Of a stretch of DNA of 64,000 nucleotides, positions 7,525 through 16,773 are shown one piece after another. A program made the translations under genes and the position numbers. Origin of the DNA: Rhizobium sp. CC-YZS058 (GTDB lineage: Bacteria; Pseudomonadota; Alphaproteobacteria; Rhizobiales; Rhizobiaceae). The notes under the pieces were generated by a model. That model ran no database searches, was not told the DNA's origin, and was given only the letters and a program-made list of their open reading frames with translations. The DNA is taken from NCBI RefSeq assembly GCF_034720595.1, contig NZ_JAYESJ010000001.1, forward strand, positions 1,080,001 to 1,144,000. Direction: 5' to 3'. Within the stretch, counting starts at the first letter, position 1. Each line of letters starts with the position of its first letter.

Positions 7525-9714
7525 ATGGCGACGACACTTCTGGAAGACGGTTCGGAATCCTACGTGACCGACGGCGGGGTCACCGTAACCCGCAAGCGCC
7601 GGGCTGCGGCCTATGCCGATGCGATCGCCGGCTATGTGGACAAGCTCGACGAGCGCCGTGGCGCGGTGTTCTCGTCGAACTACGAATATCCGGGCCGTTA
7701 CACGCGCTGGGATACGGCCATCGTCGATCCGCCGCTCTCCATCTCCTCCTTCGGCCGCGATGTCTGGCTGGAGGCCTATAACGGCCGGGGCGAGGTGCTG
7801 CTCGCGCTGATCGCCCGTCACCTCGAAACCGTTGCCGATCTGACGCTCGGCGCCCTGACGGCGACGCGGCTTGATCTGACGATCAACGAGCCGGCGCGGA
7901 TCTATACCGAGGAGGAGCGCTCAAAGAAGCCGACGGTCTTCACCGTCCTGCGCGCCGTCACCGGCCTCTTCCATTCGGCAGAGGATGCGAGCCTCGGCCT
8001 TTACGGCGCCTTTGGCTACGACCTTGCCTTCCAGTTCGATGCGATCGACTTCAAGCTCACGCGGCCGGAGGACCAGCGTGACATGGTTCTCTTCCTGCCG
8101 GACGAGATCCTCGTCGTCGACCACTACTCCGCCAAGGCCTGGATCGACCGTTATGATTTCGCCAAGGACGGCGAGACGACGGTTGAAAAGGCGGGCGAGA
8201 TTGCGGCCGAACCCTTCCGCACCGTCGACAGCATTCCCGCGCATGGCGATCATCGCCCCGGCGAATATGCCGAGCTGGTCGTCAAGGCCAAGGAGAGCTT
8301 CCGACGCGGCGATCTGTTCGAGGTGGTGCCCGGCCAGAAATTCTACGAGCGCTGCGAAAGCCGCCCCTCGGAGATCTCCAACCGGCTGAAGGCGATCAAC
8401 CCGTCGCCCTATTCCTTCTTCATCAATCTCGGCAATCAGGAATATCTGGTCGGCGCCTCGCCGGAAATGTTCGTGCGCGTCTCCGGACGCCGGATTGAGA
8501 CCTGCCCGATTTCCGGCACGATCAAGCGCGGCGACGACCCGATCGCCGACAGCGAGCAGATCCTGAAGCTGCTCAACTCGAAGAAGGACGAATCCGAGCT
8601 GACCATGTGCTCGGATGTCGACCGCAACGACAAGAGCCGCGTCTGCGAACCCGGCTCGGTCAAGGTGATCGGGCGACGGCAGATCGAGATGTATTCGCGC
8701 CTCATCCACACGGTGGACCATATCGAAGGCCGGTTGCGCGACGACATGGATGCCTTCGACGGATTCCTCAGCCACGCCTGGGCGGTGACGGTCACCGGAG
8801 CGCCGAAGCTCTGGGCCATGCGTTTCATCGAGAGCCATGAGAAGAGCCCGCGCGCCTGGTATGGCGGGGCGATCGGCATGGTCGGCTTCAATGGCGACAT
8901 GAACACGGGGCTGACGCTGCGCACGATCCGCATCAAGGACGGCATTGCCGAAGTGAGGGCCGGCGCGACGCTGCTCAACGATTCCGATCCGCACGAGGAA
9001 GAAGCCGAAACCGAACTGAAGGCCTCCGCCATGATCGCTGCCATCCGTGACGCCAAGTCTTCCAGCCGCGCCAAGCAGGCGCGCGATGTCGCTCCGGTCG
9101 GCGCCGGCGTCAAGATCCTGCTGGTCGACCATGAGGACAGCTTCGTCCATACGCTCGCCAATTATTTCCGCCAGACGGGCGCGACGGTGACCACCGTGCG
9201 CTCGCCGGTGGCGGAAGAGACGCTGGACAGCGTGGCGCCGGATCTGATCGTGCTGTCGCCCGGTCCCGGCACGCCGAAGGATTTCGATTGCAAGGCGACG
9301 ATCAAGAAGGCGCGGGCGCGCAATTTGCCCGTCTTCGGCGTCTGCCTCGGCCTGCAGGCGCTGGCCGAAGCCTATGGCGGGGATCTTCGGCAGCTGGCGA
9401 TCCCCATGCATGGCAAGCCCTCGCGCATCCGCGTGCTGGAGCCCGGCGTCGTCTTCTCCGGCCTCGGCCGCGAGGTGACGGTCGGCCGTTACCACTCGAT
9501 CTTCGCCGATCCCTCGACCCTGCCGCGCGAGTTCATGATCACCGCCGAGAGCGAGGACGGCACGATCATGGGCATCGAGCACATGAAGGAACCGGTGGCG
9601 GCCGTTCAGTTCCACCCGGAATCGATCATGACGCTCGGCGGCGATGCCGGCATGCGGATGATCGAGAACGTCGTCGAGAAGCTCGCCAAGCGCGCCAAGA
9701 TCAAGGCCGCCTGA
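7525..9714 (+). CDS. trpE(G): Anthranilate synthase, fused TrpE-TrpG
   Basis: The enzyme makes anthranilate from chorismate and glutamine, the first committed step of tryptophan synthesis. The 729-residue single chain carries the TrpE chorismate-binding half (about residues 1-515), with [12 protein letters not shown] and [19 protein letters not shown] glutamine amidotransferase half follows (about 530-729), with GVCLGLQAL around the nucleophilic Cys, [11 protein letters not shown] and QFHPESI. This fusion is characteristic of Rhizobiaceae and relatives. The start at 7525 follows GGAGCGAGAC. Expression is controlled by the upstream trpL attenuator, and feedback inhibition by Trp is known for the family. 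A 9-bp hairpin (9728-9750) follows the stop. Confidence 0.97.
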   Translation: MATTLLEDGSESYVTDGGVTVTRKRRAAAYADAIAGYVDKLDERRGAVFSSNYEYPGRYTRWDTAIVDPPLSISSFGRDVWLEAYNGRGEVLLALIARHLETVADLTLGALTATRLDLTINEPARIYTEEERSKKPTVFTVLRAVTGLFHSAEDASLGLYGAFGYDLAFQFDAIDFKLTRPEDQRDMVLFLPDEILVVDHYSAKAWIDRYDFAKDGETTVEKAGEIAAEPFRTVDSIPAHGDHRPGEYAELVVKAKESFRRGDLFEVVPGQKFYERCESRPSEISNRLKAINPSPYSFFINLGNQEYLVGASPEMFVRVSGRRIETCPISGTIKRGDDPIADSEQILKLLNSKKDESELTMCSDVDRNDKSRVCEPGSVKVIGRRQIEMYSRLIHTVDHIEGRLRDDMDAFDGFLSHAWAVTVTGAPKLWAMRFIESHEKSPRAWYGGAIGMVGFNGDMNTGLTLRTIRIKDGIAEVRAGATLLNDSDPHEEEAETELKASAMIAAIRDAKSSSRAKQARDVAPVGAGVKILLVDHEDSFVHTLANYFRQTGATVTTVRSPVAEETLDSVAPDLIVLSPGPGTPKDFDCKATIKKARARNLPVFGVCLGLQALAEAYGGDLRQLAIPMHGKPSRIRVLEPGVVFSGLGREVTVGRYHSIFADPSTLPREFMITAESEDGTIMGIEHMKEPVAAVQFHPESIMTLGGDAGMRMIENVVEKLAKRAKIKAA

Positions 9715-9727
9715 TCGCGATCCGATG

Positions 9728-9750
9728 CCGCCGGCTCACCCAGCCGGCGG
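9728..9750. terminator. Hairpin between convergent trpE(G) and DUF2798 genes
   Basis: A perfect 9-bp stem (CCGCCGGCT at 9728-9736, AGCCGGCGG at 9742-9750) with a CACCC loop lies 14 bases after the trpE(G) stop and overlaps the last codons of the DUF2798 gene. There is no T tract on either strand, so it may be an RNA 3' end signal rather than an intrinsic terminator. Confidence 0.35.
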
Positions 9751-10005
9751 TGGTTCGACCAGCAGGCCGACGATGCGCCGCACGATCGGCAGCATGACGA
9801 GCGCGGCCGGGAAGGCGACCGGGTAGGACAGCATCCAGGCATGCAGAGCCTGGACCGGGAGATCGGCCGTCAGACCGGTCGCGCGCAGCGTCGCGATCAG
9901 CGACACCACACCCGACATGAAGAAGGACAGGATCATCGGCGTCAGCACATGGGCGGCGGCGGTGGGGAGGCGGCGCGGGCGCAATGTCATGGGAAGGCTG
10001 GTCAT
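9736..10005 (-). CDS. DUF2798 domain small membrane protein
   Basis: The 89-residue protein has two hydrophobic helices, around residues 19-42 (VLTPMILSFFMSGVVSLIAT) and 52-78 (ending AALVMLPIVRRIVGLLV). This is the two-helix layout of DUF2798, whose function is unknown. The start at 10005 is supported by GGAGATG a few bases upstream. It is divergent from a LysR regulator, the usual arrangement of a regulator and its target, so it may be regulated by that protein through the inverted repeat at 10054-10100. Confidence 0.8.
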   Translation of the reverse strand: MTSLPMTLRPRRLPTAAAHVLTPMILSFFMSGVVSLIATLRATGLTADLPVQALHAWMLSYPVAFPAALVMLPIVRRIVGLLVEPPPAG

Positions 10006-10036
10006 GGAACATCTCCATCTCTAAGGTGGCGCCACT

Positions 10037-10963
10037 ATGCACCGCGGGCGCCTTGTGCAAAATTCTCCAGGAATGCACGTCGGGTGGGAGATTTTGCACA
10101 TTCTGGACTGGACCGACCTGCAATATCTCGCAGCCTTCGGGGCCGATGGTACCTTGTCCGGCGCCGGGCGCCGGCTCGGGGCCGACCATGCGACGGTTGC
10201 CCGCCGCATTGCGGCGCTGGAGGCGAAAAGCGGCGTCAAGCTCCTGGATCGCCGGGGCCGCCGGCTCGGCCTGACCGAGGCGGGGCGCCGCATTCTCGAC
10301 CATGCCCGGCGCATGGACGAGGAGGCGCAGGCACTGTCACGCGCGCTGGCGGCGGAAAGCGGCACGCTCAGCGGCCATTTCTCGCTGAGCGCGCCGCCGC
10401 TCTTTTGCGCCGCCTGGATCGCGCCACACATCGGGCCCTTCCTTGCCGCCCATCCCGGCCTGACGCTGTCGCTCATCGGGGAAACGCGGATCACCTCGCT
10501 CGGCCGGGGCGAGGCGGATGTGGTGATGCGGATGGGTCGGCCGACCGAGGCGGCGCTGGTGGCGCGCAAGGCCGGCGAACTCGGCTACAGGCTCTACGCC
10601 CATGCCGACTATCTCGCCGCCACGCCCATGGCCAACCGACGCTATCTCCGTTTCGATCCCTCCCTCGGCGATCTGCCGCAGGACCGCTGGATGATGGAGA
10701 TCGCCGGTCCGGGTGCGCCCGTTGCGATGACGAGCAATGATCTCGCCTGCCTGGCCGCGGCGGCGGAGAGCGGGGCGGGCATTGCCGTGCTGCCGGCCTT
10801 CGTTGCCCGGCGCTTCGCGCTCGTCGAGGCGGATCCGCAGCGGCGGGTCTTTCAGCGCGATGTCTGGATTGGCTGGCATGAGGATTGGCGGGGCCATCCG
10901 GCCATTGCGGCCATCGTCGCCTTTCTCGCCGAGGCTGTCTCAAGGGGTGTCGCCGAAGCTTGA
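10037..10963 (+). CDS. LysR-family transcriptional regulator
   Basis: The 308-residue product has an N-terminal winged helix-turn-helix (about residues 22-82; core LSGAGRRLGADHATVARRIA, then LLDRRGRRLGLTEAG) and a LysR substrate-binding domain after it. The start is uncertain. ATG 10037 has AAGGTGG upstream. ATG 10073 and TTG 10094 are alternatives, and the domain begins only at DWTDLQYL around residue 23. A long inverted repeat (10054-10100) overlaps the beginning of the frame and probably serves as operator, which argues for one of the later starts. It is divergent from DUF2798, its likely target. The ligand is unknown. Confidence 0.88.
   Translation: MHRGRLVQNSPGMHVGWEILHILDWTDLQYLAAFGADGTLSGAGRRLGADHATVARRIAALEAKSGVKLLDRRGRRLGLTEAGRRILDHARRMDEEAQALSRALAAESGTLSGHFSLSAPPLFCAAWIAPHIGPFLAAHPGLTLSLIGETRITSLGRGEADVVMRMGRPTEAALVARKAGELGYRLYAHADYLAATPMANRRYLRFDPSLGDLPQDRWMMEIAGPGAPVAMTSNDLACLAAAAESGAGIAVLPAFVARRFALVEADPQRRVFQRDVWIGWHEDWRGHPAIAAIVAFLAEAVSRGVAEA
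10054..10100. promoter_or_regulatory. Inverted repeat, candidate LysR operator
   Basis: TGTGCAAAAT at 10054-10063 and ATTTTGCACA at 10091-10100 are perfect inverted copies 27 bases apart. The symmetry continues inward with one gap (CTCC and GGGAG). It lies between the divergent DUF2798 and LysR genes, where an autoregulatory LysR site is expected. It also overlaps the annotated 5' end of the LysR frame, so either the start is downstream or the site is inside the gene. Confidence 0.55.
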
Positions 10964-11081
10964 CCCCCTATCGCCGCACCTGTTAGGAGGCGCGCGTTCC
11001 CGCGTGCACGGAGGCCCCGTTCGCGCGGGACTTGCTTTTGCGCCATGGCGCGTGTCTCCACAGATCAAAAGGGCCGCCAGC

Positions 11082-11999
11082 ATGACACATGCTCCCTCCG
11101 CGGTCGGATCGGCCCAGAAACTCGCGTTCTGGACGATACCGCTGTCCATTCTCGTGCTCGGCATGAAGCTGTCGGCCTGGTGGTTCACCGGGTCGGTCGC
11201 GCTTCTTTCCGATGGCCTCGAATCGATCGTCAATGTGGTGGCGGCCGTCATCGCCTTCGTCGTCATCGGCTATGCCGCCAAGCCGGCGGACGAGGACCAT
11301 CCCTTCGGCCATCACAAGGCCGAATATTTCTCGGCCGTCATCGAGGGCGTGCTCATCGTCGTCGCGGCGCTGCTGATCGTCTACGAGGCCGTTCCGGCCG
11401 TTCTCGATCCGGCGCCAATCGAAGCCCCGACGCTGGGCCTCGCCATCAATTTTGCCGCCGGGGTCGTCAACGCCATCTGGGCGACGATCCTGATCCGGGC
11501 CGGCCGCGCCTATCGCTCGCCCGCCCTGACCGCCGATGGCCACCACATTCTCTCCGACGTCGTGACCTCGGTCGGCGTGCTCGTCGGCCTCATCCTGGCG
11601 ATCGTGACCGGCTATACCATTCTCGATCCGCTGCTCGCCGTCGTCGTTGCCTGCAACATCCTGTTCCAGGGCTGGAAGGTGATCGCCGGTTCGGTCAACG
11701 GGCTGATGGACCGCGCTGTGCCGGCGGAGGAGGATGCGGCGATCCAGGCGGCGATCGCCGCCAATGCCGCAGGCTCGCTCGGCGTGCACGACCTCAAGAC
11801 CCGTCAGGCGGCGGCGGTCATCTTCGTCGATTTCCATATGGTGGTGCCCGCCGACATGACCGTCGGCGAGGCGCATGATATTTGCGACCGGCTGGAAGAG
11901 GCGATCCGCGGCGTCAACGCGGCCGCGCATGTGGCCATCCATATCGAACCGGAGGGCGAAAAGGCCCACGGGATCCGCGTCATGGTGATGAAGGACTAG
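11082..11999 (+). CDS. Cation diffusion facilitator transporter
   Basis: This inner-membrane antiporter of the CDF family exports divalent metal ions. The 305 residues give six hydrophobic segments in the first 210 residues and a C-terminal ferredoxin-like cytoplasmic domain. Metal-site residues are in TM2 ([13 protein letters not shown]) and TM5 ([12 protein letters not shown]); [12 protein letters not shown] follows TM2 as in other CDF proteins. The second TM2 Asp of zinc/iron YiiP-like proteins is replaced by Ser, so the ion cannot be named. The start at 11082 is chosen at MTHAPS; no strong ribosome site is visible. It is followed after four bases by queF, probably one transcript. Confidence 0.88.
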   Translation: MTHAPSAVGSAQKLAFWTIPLSILVLGMKLSAWWFTGSVALLSDGLESIVNVVAAVIAFVVIGYAAKPADEDHPFGHHKAEYFSAVIEGVLIVVAALLIVYEAVPAVLDPAPIEAPTLGLAINFAAGVVNAIWATILIRAGRAYRSPALTADGHHILSDVVTSVGVLVGLILAIVTGYTILDPLLAVVVACNILFQGWKVIAGSVNGLMDRAVPAEEDAAIQAAIAANAAGSLGVHDLKTRQAAAVIFVDFHMVVPADMTVGEAHDICDRLEEAIRGVNAAAHVAIHIEPEGEKAHGIRVMVMKD

Positions 12000-12003
12000 A
12001 CCA

Positions 12004-12468
12004 ATGAGCCAGACCGATGTTTCCGGGCTTTCGCAGCTCGGTCGTTCCGTGGAGACGCCGGCGAGCCCTGAGGCTGCCGTGCTCGAAAAGGTCCCGAGCA
12101 CGCATGCCGGCACCGATTTCGTCGTGCGCTTCACCGCGCCGGAATTCACCTCGCTCTGCCCGATGACCGGGCAGCCCGATTTCGCGCATCTCGTCATCGA
12201 TTATGTGCCGGATGGCTGGCTGGTCGAATCGAAATCGCTGAAGCTCTATCTGACCTCGTTCCGCAACCACGGCGCCTTCCATGAGGACTGCACGCTCGAC
12301 ATCGCCAAGCGGCTGGTCGATCTGCTGGCGCCCAAATGGCTGAGGATCGGCGCCTACTGGTATCCGCGCGGCGGCATCCCGATCGACGTCTTCTGGCAGA
12401 CCGGAGCGCCGCCGGAGGGCGTCTGGCTGCCCGATCAGGGCGTGCAGCCCTATCGCGGCCGCGGCTGA
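12004..12468 (+). CDS. queF: NADPH-dependent preQ0 reductase QueF
   Basis: QueF reduces the nitrile of 7-cyano-7-deazaguanine (preQ0) to preQ1 in queuosine tRNA modification. The 154-residue protein is the unimodular short form. Cys52 in [13 protein letters not shown] is the thioimide-forming nucleophile, with Asp59 as the acid, and ESKSLKLYL is the QueF signature. It starts four bases after the CDF gene, so it is probably co-transcribed, although the two functions are unrelated. Other queuosine genes are not in the window. Confidence 0.95.
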   Translation: MSQTDVSGLSQLGRSVETPASPEAAVLEKVPSTHAGTDFVVRFTAPEFTSLCPMTGQPDFAHLVIDYVPDGWLVESKSLKLYLTSFRNHGAFHEDCTLDIAKRLVDLLAPKWLRIGAYWYPRGGIPIDVFWQTGAPPEGVWLPDQGVQPYRGRG

Positions 12469-12519
12469 GGAAACGGCGCGCGAGGCGCGCCGCCCGATCA
12501 TGAACGCGAAGGCGGCGGC

Positions 12520-13338
12520 TCAGACGTCCATGCTGCCTGAATCGTCGCCGCCGAAGTCCTGGTCGAAGCCGGCATCCTGGTCGTAACCGGCATCCGACTG
12601 GCCGGCGTCATCGCTGACCTGCTGGAAGCCGCCGTCGTCGCCTTGCTCGTTCCGGTCGCTCGCCTCGGTGATGGCGTCGTCGCCATAATAATTGTTGATC
12701 ACCGTCTCTTCGACGGGGAAACCGGCCGGAACGGCGTTGCCGAGGCCAAGGCCGGTCATGTGATTGGCGAAGAGGCCGCTCAGCGAATTGGCAAGCAGCA
12801 TGCCGCCGGCCACGCCGGCCGCGGTGGTCATGGCCCCGCTCAGGAAGCCGCCGCCGCTGCGTCCGCCTCCGAACATGCCGCCGGCCGGAGCGCCGCCATA
12901 GCCACCGCCGCCATAGCCGCCTTGCGGTCCACCATAGCCGGGATCCGCAGAGCGGCCCCATGGACCGCCATAGCCTGGTTCTGCGGCGGCGCGCTGGCCA
13001 TAGCCGGATGGCTGCGGACGCGGTGGCTGGGGCTGGCGGGGCGCCTCGCGGGAGCCGAAGATCGAAGAAAGAAACCCACCGCCCTCGTCCTGCTGGGGAG
13101 CGGCTGCACCCGCCTCGGCGCGGCGGAGCCGCTGCTCCAGCTCTTCGATGCGGGCCGCCGCGGCCTCGAGACCCTTTTCCTGCACGATCACTGCCTGCGC
13201 CAGATAATAGGGGGCGGAGGGTTCCTGGCGCACGGCCTCGGCAATCAGGGTCTCCGCTTCCCGGTCGCGTGGGGTGGCGGTGGCGGTCCTCACCCTGTCG
13301 AACAGGGCGGTCAGAAGCTGGCGTTCGTCCGGTGACAT
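12520..13338 (-). CDS. DUF2076 family Gly-rich protein
   Basis: The 272-residue product belongs to DUF2076; function unknown. The N-terminal 80 residues are helical (MSPDERQLLTALFDRVR to a Glu/Arg-rich coiled segment ending near RIEELEQRLRRAE). A Gly/Tyr/Pro-rich region with GYGG units follows (about 110-165), then a short hydrophobic Gly/Ala segment (AGGMLLANSLSGLFANH) and a very acidic Asp/Gly/Gln C-terminus. The start at 13338 is preferred over an upstream one because AAGGAGACAG lies at the right distance. It is convergent with queF. Confidence 0.82.
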   Translation of the reverse strand: MSPDERQLLTALFDRVRTATATPRDREAETLIAEAVRQEPSAPYYLAQAVIVQEKGLEAAAARIEELEQRLRRAEAGAAAPQQDEGGGFLSSIFGSREAPRQPQPPRPQPSGYGQRAAAEPGYGGPWGRSADPGYGGPQGGYGGGGYGGAPAGGMFGGGRSGGGFLSGAMTTAAGVAGGMLLANSLSGLFANHMTGLGLGNAVPAGFPVEETVINNYYGDDAITEASDRNEQGDDGGFQQVSDDAGQSDAGYDQDAGFDQDFGGDDSGSMDV

Positions 13339-13451
13339 GATCCTGTCTCCTTGCGGGCGCGGATCAAGCCTTGCGCCCGGTCGGTTGAAACCGCAGCCCG
13401 GCGGCAGGCCGGGCCACGCGGGCTGCACTGCCCGTCAACGAGGTAGGGCGC

Positions 13452-13475
13452 GAAATCCGGCTTTTCAAAGCCGGA
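13452..13475 (-). terminator. Terminator after hupE
   Basis: A perfect 9-bp stem (13456-13464 with 13467-13475; TCCGGCTTT/AAAGCCGGA) lies about 33 bases beyond the hupE stop. On the minus strand it is followed by a short T run (ATTTCG). The loop is tight, so the innermost pairs probably open. Confidence 0.55.
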
Positions 13476-13507
13476 CCACAATAGATTTCGAGGAGGCTGA
13501 TACGCCG

Positions 13508-14113
13508 TCAGGCGGCAAGCAGCAGCGCAGCGCCGGCAAGCGCGGTCGCGCCGCCGAGGATGCGTGCGAGCAGGCCGCTGCCGAGCCGGCCGAGTGCCAG
13601 GCCGAGCCCGATGCCGGAGAGATGCAGGACAGCCGTGGTGGCGACGAAGCCGAGACCGAAAGCGAGCGGATCGGCCGAGCCGAGCTCGCCGCCATGGGCC
13701 GCGCCATGGAAGAGCGCGAAGATGGCCACCACGCCGGCCGCCGCCGCAACCGGCAGCCGCACGGCCATGGCGACGAGAAGGCCGAGCGCGACGATCGAAG
13801 CAAGGATCGCCGGCTCGATGAAGGGCAGGGAGACGCCGGCCAGCGCAAGCCCGAAGCCGAGCGCCATCACGCCGACGAAGGCCGCCGGCACGGCGAGGAT
13901 GGCCCGCCCGCCGCGCTGGGCGGCCCAGAGGCCGACGGCGATCATCACGAGAACATGGTCGAGCCCGGACAGGGGATGCAGCGCGCCATGGGCAGCGTCG
14001 CTCAGCGCGGTGCCATGCGCCACGGGATCGATATGGGCAAAGGCCGGCGCGGCGGTCAGCATCAGCGCGGTAAGCGCGAGGCCGGAGAATCGGGCGGTCA
14101 GGTGTCGTGTCAT
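13508..14113 (-). CDS. HupE/UreJ family membrane protein
   Basis: The 201-residue polytopic inner-membrane protein has a cleavable signal peptide (cut after AFA near residue 26) and the family signature HPLSGLDHVLVM near residue 46. A second His cluster (ALFHGAAHGGEL) lies around residue 138. HupE/UreJ proteins are probable nickel or cobalt permeases. No hydrogenase or urease gene is nearby, so the metal and its use remain open. I looked for a cobalamin riboswitch upstream (14114-14344) and saw none. A hairpin terminator follows the gene. Confidence 0.88.
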   Translation of the reverse strand: MTRHLTARFSGLALTALMLTAAPAFAHIDPVAHGTALSDAAHGALHPLSGLDHVLVMIAVGLWAAQRGGRAILAVPAAFVGVMALGFGLALAGVSLPFIEPAILASIVALGLLVAMAVRLPVAAAAGVVAIFALFHGAAHGGELGSADPLAFGLGFVATTAVLHLSGIGLGLALGRLGSGLLARILGGATALAGAALLLAA

Positions 14114-14344
14114 GGCGGGGTCCCCTGGGCGGAGGGCGCAGCGGGAGGAGGGGCCGCGCCCGTGTGATCACGCCGCCATCCTATCGGCCCACCTGCCTCT
14201 GTCCATACGGCAAATGACGCGGATCGGCGGATCGCCCGTGCATTAGCCTTGATCGGCCTTCACCGCATCTCGCACATTGTCATCCTCGGCGAGAAGCCTT
14301 ATCTCACAGCAGCACACGCCACGACGATCCGCGGGAGAACGCGC

Positions 14345-14932
14345 ATGAACGAAGACGAAGACGACAAGAAGACGGAACTGCCTTTGGGCAAGGAGACCGA
14401 GGCGAACCTGTTCAAATCGCGGTCGATCTTCATCTATGGCGGCATCAACCAGGAACTGGCGCAGAAGGTCTGCTCGCAGCTCGTGGCCCTGTCGTCGGCC
14501 AGCGACGAGGACATCCGGATCTTCGTCAATTCGCCGGGCGGCCACGTCGAATCCGGCGACAGCATTCACGACATGATCAAGTTCGTGAAGCCGAAGGTCT
14601 GGATGATCGGCACCGGCTGGGTCGCCTCCGCCGGCGCGCTCATCTATGTTGCGGCTCCGAAGGAGCGGCGCCTCTGCCTGCCGAACACCCGCTTCCTGCT
14701 GCACCAACCCTCGGGCGGCACCCGCGGCATGGCGTCGGACATCGAGATCCAGGCCCGCGAAATCATCAAGATGAACGAGCGCCTCAACCGCATCTTCGCC
14801 GATGCGACGGGCCAGCCGATCGAAAAGATCGCCAAGGACACCGACCGCGACTACTGGCTCTCGGCCGAAGAGGCCAAGACCTACGGTCTCGTCTCGAAGA
14901 TCATCAGCAATCAGGGCGAAATCGGCGCCTGA
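14345..14932 (+). CDS. clpP: ATP-dependent Clp protease proteolytic subunit, paralogue
   Basis: This serine peptidase subunit forms the degradation chamber served by ClpA or ClpX. The 195 residues keep the full triad: Ser95 in GWVASAGA, His120 in LLHQPSGG, Asp169 in DTDRDYWLS. It is an orphan: no clpX, lon or tig is adjacent, unlike the main clpP locus, so it is probably one of the extra ClpP paralogues of Rhizobiales. The N-terminus is acidic and charged ([10 protein letters not shown]) with no obvious propeptide. The start at 14345 follows GGGAGAACGC. A strong terminator lies 24 bases downstream. Confidence 0.9.
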   Translation: MNEDEDDKKTELPLGKETEANLFKSRSIFIYGGINQELAQKVCSQLVALSSASDEDIRIFVNSPGGHVESGDSIHDMIKFVKPKVWMIGTGWVASAGALIYVAAPKERRLCLPNTRFLLHQPSGGTRGMASDIEIQAREIIKMNERLNRIFADATGQPIEKIAKDTDRDYWLSAEEAKTYGLVSKIISNQGEIGA

Positions 14933-14955
14933 GCCGCTCGTCCGTCCCTGTTTCG

Positions 14956-14986
14956 AACCCCGTCGGCCCTGTCGGCGGGGTTTTTT
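14956..14986 (+). terminator. Rho-independent terminator of clpP
   Basis: AACCCCG (14956-14962) pairs with CGGGGTT (14976-14982), followed by a T tract to 14986. It lies 24 bases after the clpP stop. Confidence 0.8.
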
Positions 14987-15013
14987 CACGGATTCAAACT
15001 GGCAAAGCCGCCC

Positions 15014-15523
15014 TCAGTCCGGCCGCCAGGCAATCGCGCCCTTCAGCCGTTCATGCGCATCCGCGGCGATCGGGACGACGAGAACCCGGGTCAGGTCCAC
15101 CGGTCCGGGAAAGCTCAAGGCCTTGAACGCGACAGGCTCGAAGCCGAGCGGCTGGTAATAGGGCGGATCACCGATGAGGATCACCGCTTCCGAACCGCGG
15201 CGCCGGCCGGCCTCCACGGCGATGCGGACCAGTTCGCGCCCGATCCCGCGGTTCTTGTGCGAGGGGCGTACGGCGAGCGGCCCGAGCAGGTGCCCCTTGA
15301 CGCCGCCGGCGATGACCGGCGTCATGCGGACCGAGGCGATCGTTTCGCCATCATCGGTGCAGACGAAGGATAGGGCGCGATCATGGGGCCCCTGTTCGCG
15401 AATGCGCGCGGCGGCGCGAACGTGACGACCGGGCCCGAAGGCTTCTTCGTTGATCAGTTCGATGATGGCGTCGTGTGAAGAGTCTTCCGTCAGATAGACG
15501 AGATCGTGCTTTGGCATGAACAT
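15014..15523 (-). CDS. GNAT family N-acetyltransferase (YhbS-like)
   Basis: The 169-residue acetyl-CoA-dependent acetyltransferase has the GNAT core: motif A around residues 78-98 (LGPLAVRPSHKNRGIGRELV, the acetyl-CoA pyrophosphate loop) and a later GDPPYYQPLGFEPV segment typical of YhbS-type proteins. The substrate is unknown. The start could be ATG 15523 or 15517; neither has a strong ribosome site. It is convergent with clpP and divergent from the glutathionyl-hydroquinone reductase gene. The 266-base gap to that gene (15524-15789) holds only a short perfect hairpin (GCACCC-gaca-GGGTGC, 15563-15578) that I can point to. Confidence 0.85.
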   Translation of the reverse strand: MFMPKHDLVYLTEDSSHDAIIELINEEAFGPGRHVRAAARIREQGPHDRALSFVCTDDGETIASVRMTPVIAGGVKGHLLGPLAVRPSHKNRGIGRELVRIAVEAGRRRGSEAVILIGDPPYYQPLGFEPVAFKALSFPGPVDLTRVLVVPIAADAHERLKGAIAWRPD

Positions 15524-15789
15524 GGGAAACCCGGGAAGCGGAACGAAAAAGGACGTGAAGCGGCACCCGACAGGGTGCGTCGGTCAATCAGCGTCGTCGT
15601 TCGGTACCCTTGCGGTTCATCAGCCTGCAGCCTTTCATGGAATGCGCGTGGCCGATAGCAGATAATTCCGCTCCCTCCAAGCGAAAACGCAGCGTTCACC
15701 GCAGGACACCTGTCGCGCCTGCCCGGATACGCTATCCTCCCTCCTCTCGCGCCGCCACGGGCAGGGCGCTGATTGAGGAGGAGCGATCC

Positions 15790-16770
15790 ATGGGCATGCT
15801 GGTCGAGGGCGTCTGGAAGGATGTCGGCTACGACACGAAATCGACGGGCGGACATTTCAAGCGCTGGAATTCCGCCTTCCGCAACTGGATCACCGCCGAT
15901 GGCCAGGCTGGCCCGAGCGGCAAGGGCGGCTTCAAGGCGGAAGCGGGGCGCTACCATCTGATCGTCTCGCTCGCCTGTCCCTGGGCGCACCGCACGCTGA
16001 TCTTCCGCGCTCTCAAGGGTCTTGACGACCTGATCAGCCTGGCGATCGTCGATCCGCACATGCTGGAGAACGGCTGGGCGTTCAAAGGCGTCGAAGGCGG
16101 CACGCTGGATCCCCTGTTCGACGCCGGCGCTCTCTGGGAGATCTATACGAAGGCCGAGCCGGCCTATTCCGGCCGGGTGACGGTGCCCGTGCTCTGGGAC
16201 AAGGCGGAAAACACTATCGTCTCCAACGAATCGGCCGAGATCATCCGCATGTTCAACTCAGCCTTCGACGGGCTCACGGGCTCGACGCTGGATTTCTATC
16301 CCGAACCCCTGCGCGGCGAGATCGATGCGCTCAATGCCAGGATCTACGATGCCGTCAACAATGGTGTCTACAAGGCCGGCTTCGCCAGCACGCAGGATGC
16401 CTATGCGCAGGCTGTTACCGCGGTTTTTGCCATGCTGGACGAGCTGGAAGAGAAGCTGTCAGGCCAACGGTACCTGGTCGGCAACCGACTGACCGAGGCC
16501 GACTGGCGGCTCTTCACCACGCTCATCCGCTTCGACGCGGTCTATGTCGGCCACTTCAAGTGCAACATCCGCCGGCTGGCAGACTATCCGAATCTGAGCG
16601 CCTATCTGAAGGATCTCTACCAGGTGCCCGGCGTGGCCGAGACGGTGAATTTTCACCACATCAAGACTCATTATTACGCCAGCCACCGCTTCATCAATCC
16701 GACCGGCATCGTGCCGCTCGGTCCCATCCTCGACCTCGACACACCGCATGGGCGGGAAAGGCTCGGCTGA
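15790..16770 (+). CDS. yqjG: Glutathionyl-hydroquinone reductase (YqjG/ECM4-type)
   Basis: This cytosolic Xi-class glutathione transferase reduces glutathionyl-hydroquinones to hydroquinones. The 326-residue protein has the catalytic Cys63 in SLACPWAHR, the CPWA motif of the class, and a C-terminal GST helical domain with YLVGNRLTEADWRLF and FHHIKTHYYASH. The start at 15790 follows GAGGAGGAG; in-frame codons further upstream lack a site. It stands alone; the Nudix gene converges on it. Confidence 0.93.
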   Translation: MGMLVEGVWKDVGYDTKSTGGHFKRWNSAFRNWITADGQAGPSGKGGFKAEAGRYHLIVSLACPWAHRTLIFRALKGLDDLISLAIVDPHMLENGWAFKGVEGGTLDPLFDAGALWEIYTKAEPAYSGRVTVPVLWDKAENTIVSNESAEIIRMFNSAFDGLTGSTLDFYPEPLRGEIDALNARIYDAVNNGVYKAGFASTQDAYAQAVTAVFAMLDELEEKLSGQRYLVGNRLTEADWRLFTTLIRFDAVYVGHFKCNIRRLADYPNLSAYLKDLYQVPGVAETVNFHHIKTHYYASHRFINPTGIVPLGPILDLDTPHGRERLG

Positions 16771-16773
16771 GCC

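Noticed and set aside
14114..14344. Cobalamin riboswitch upstream of hupE
   Set aside because: Checked because HupE-type genes may carry one; no B12-box-like core or long conserved leader is visible.
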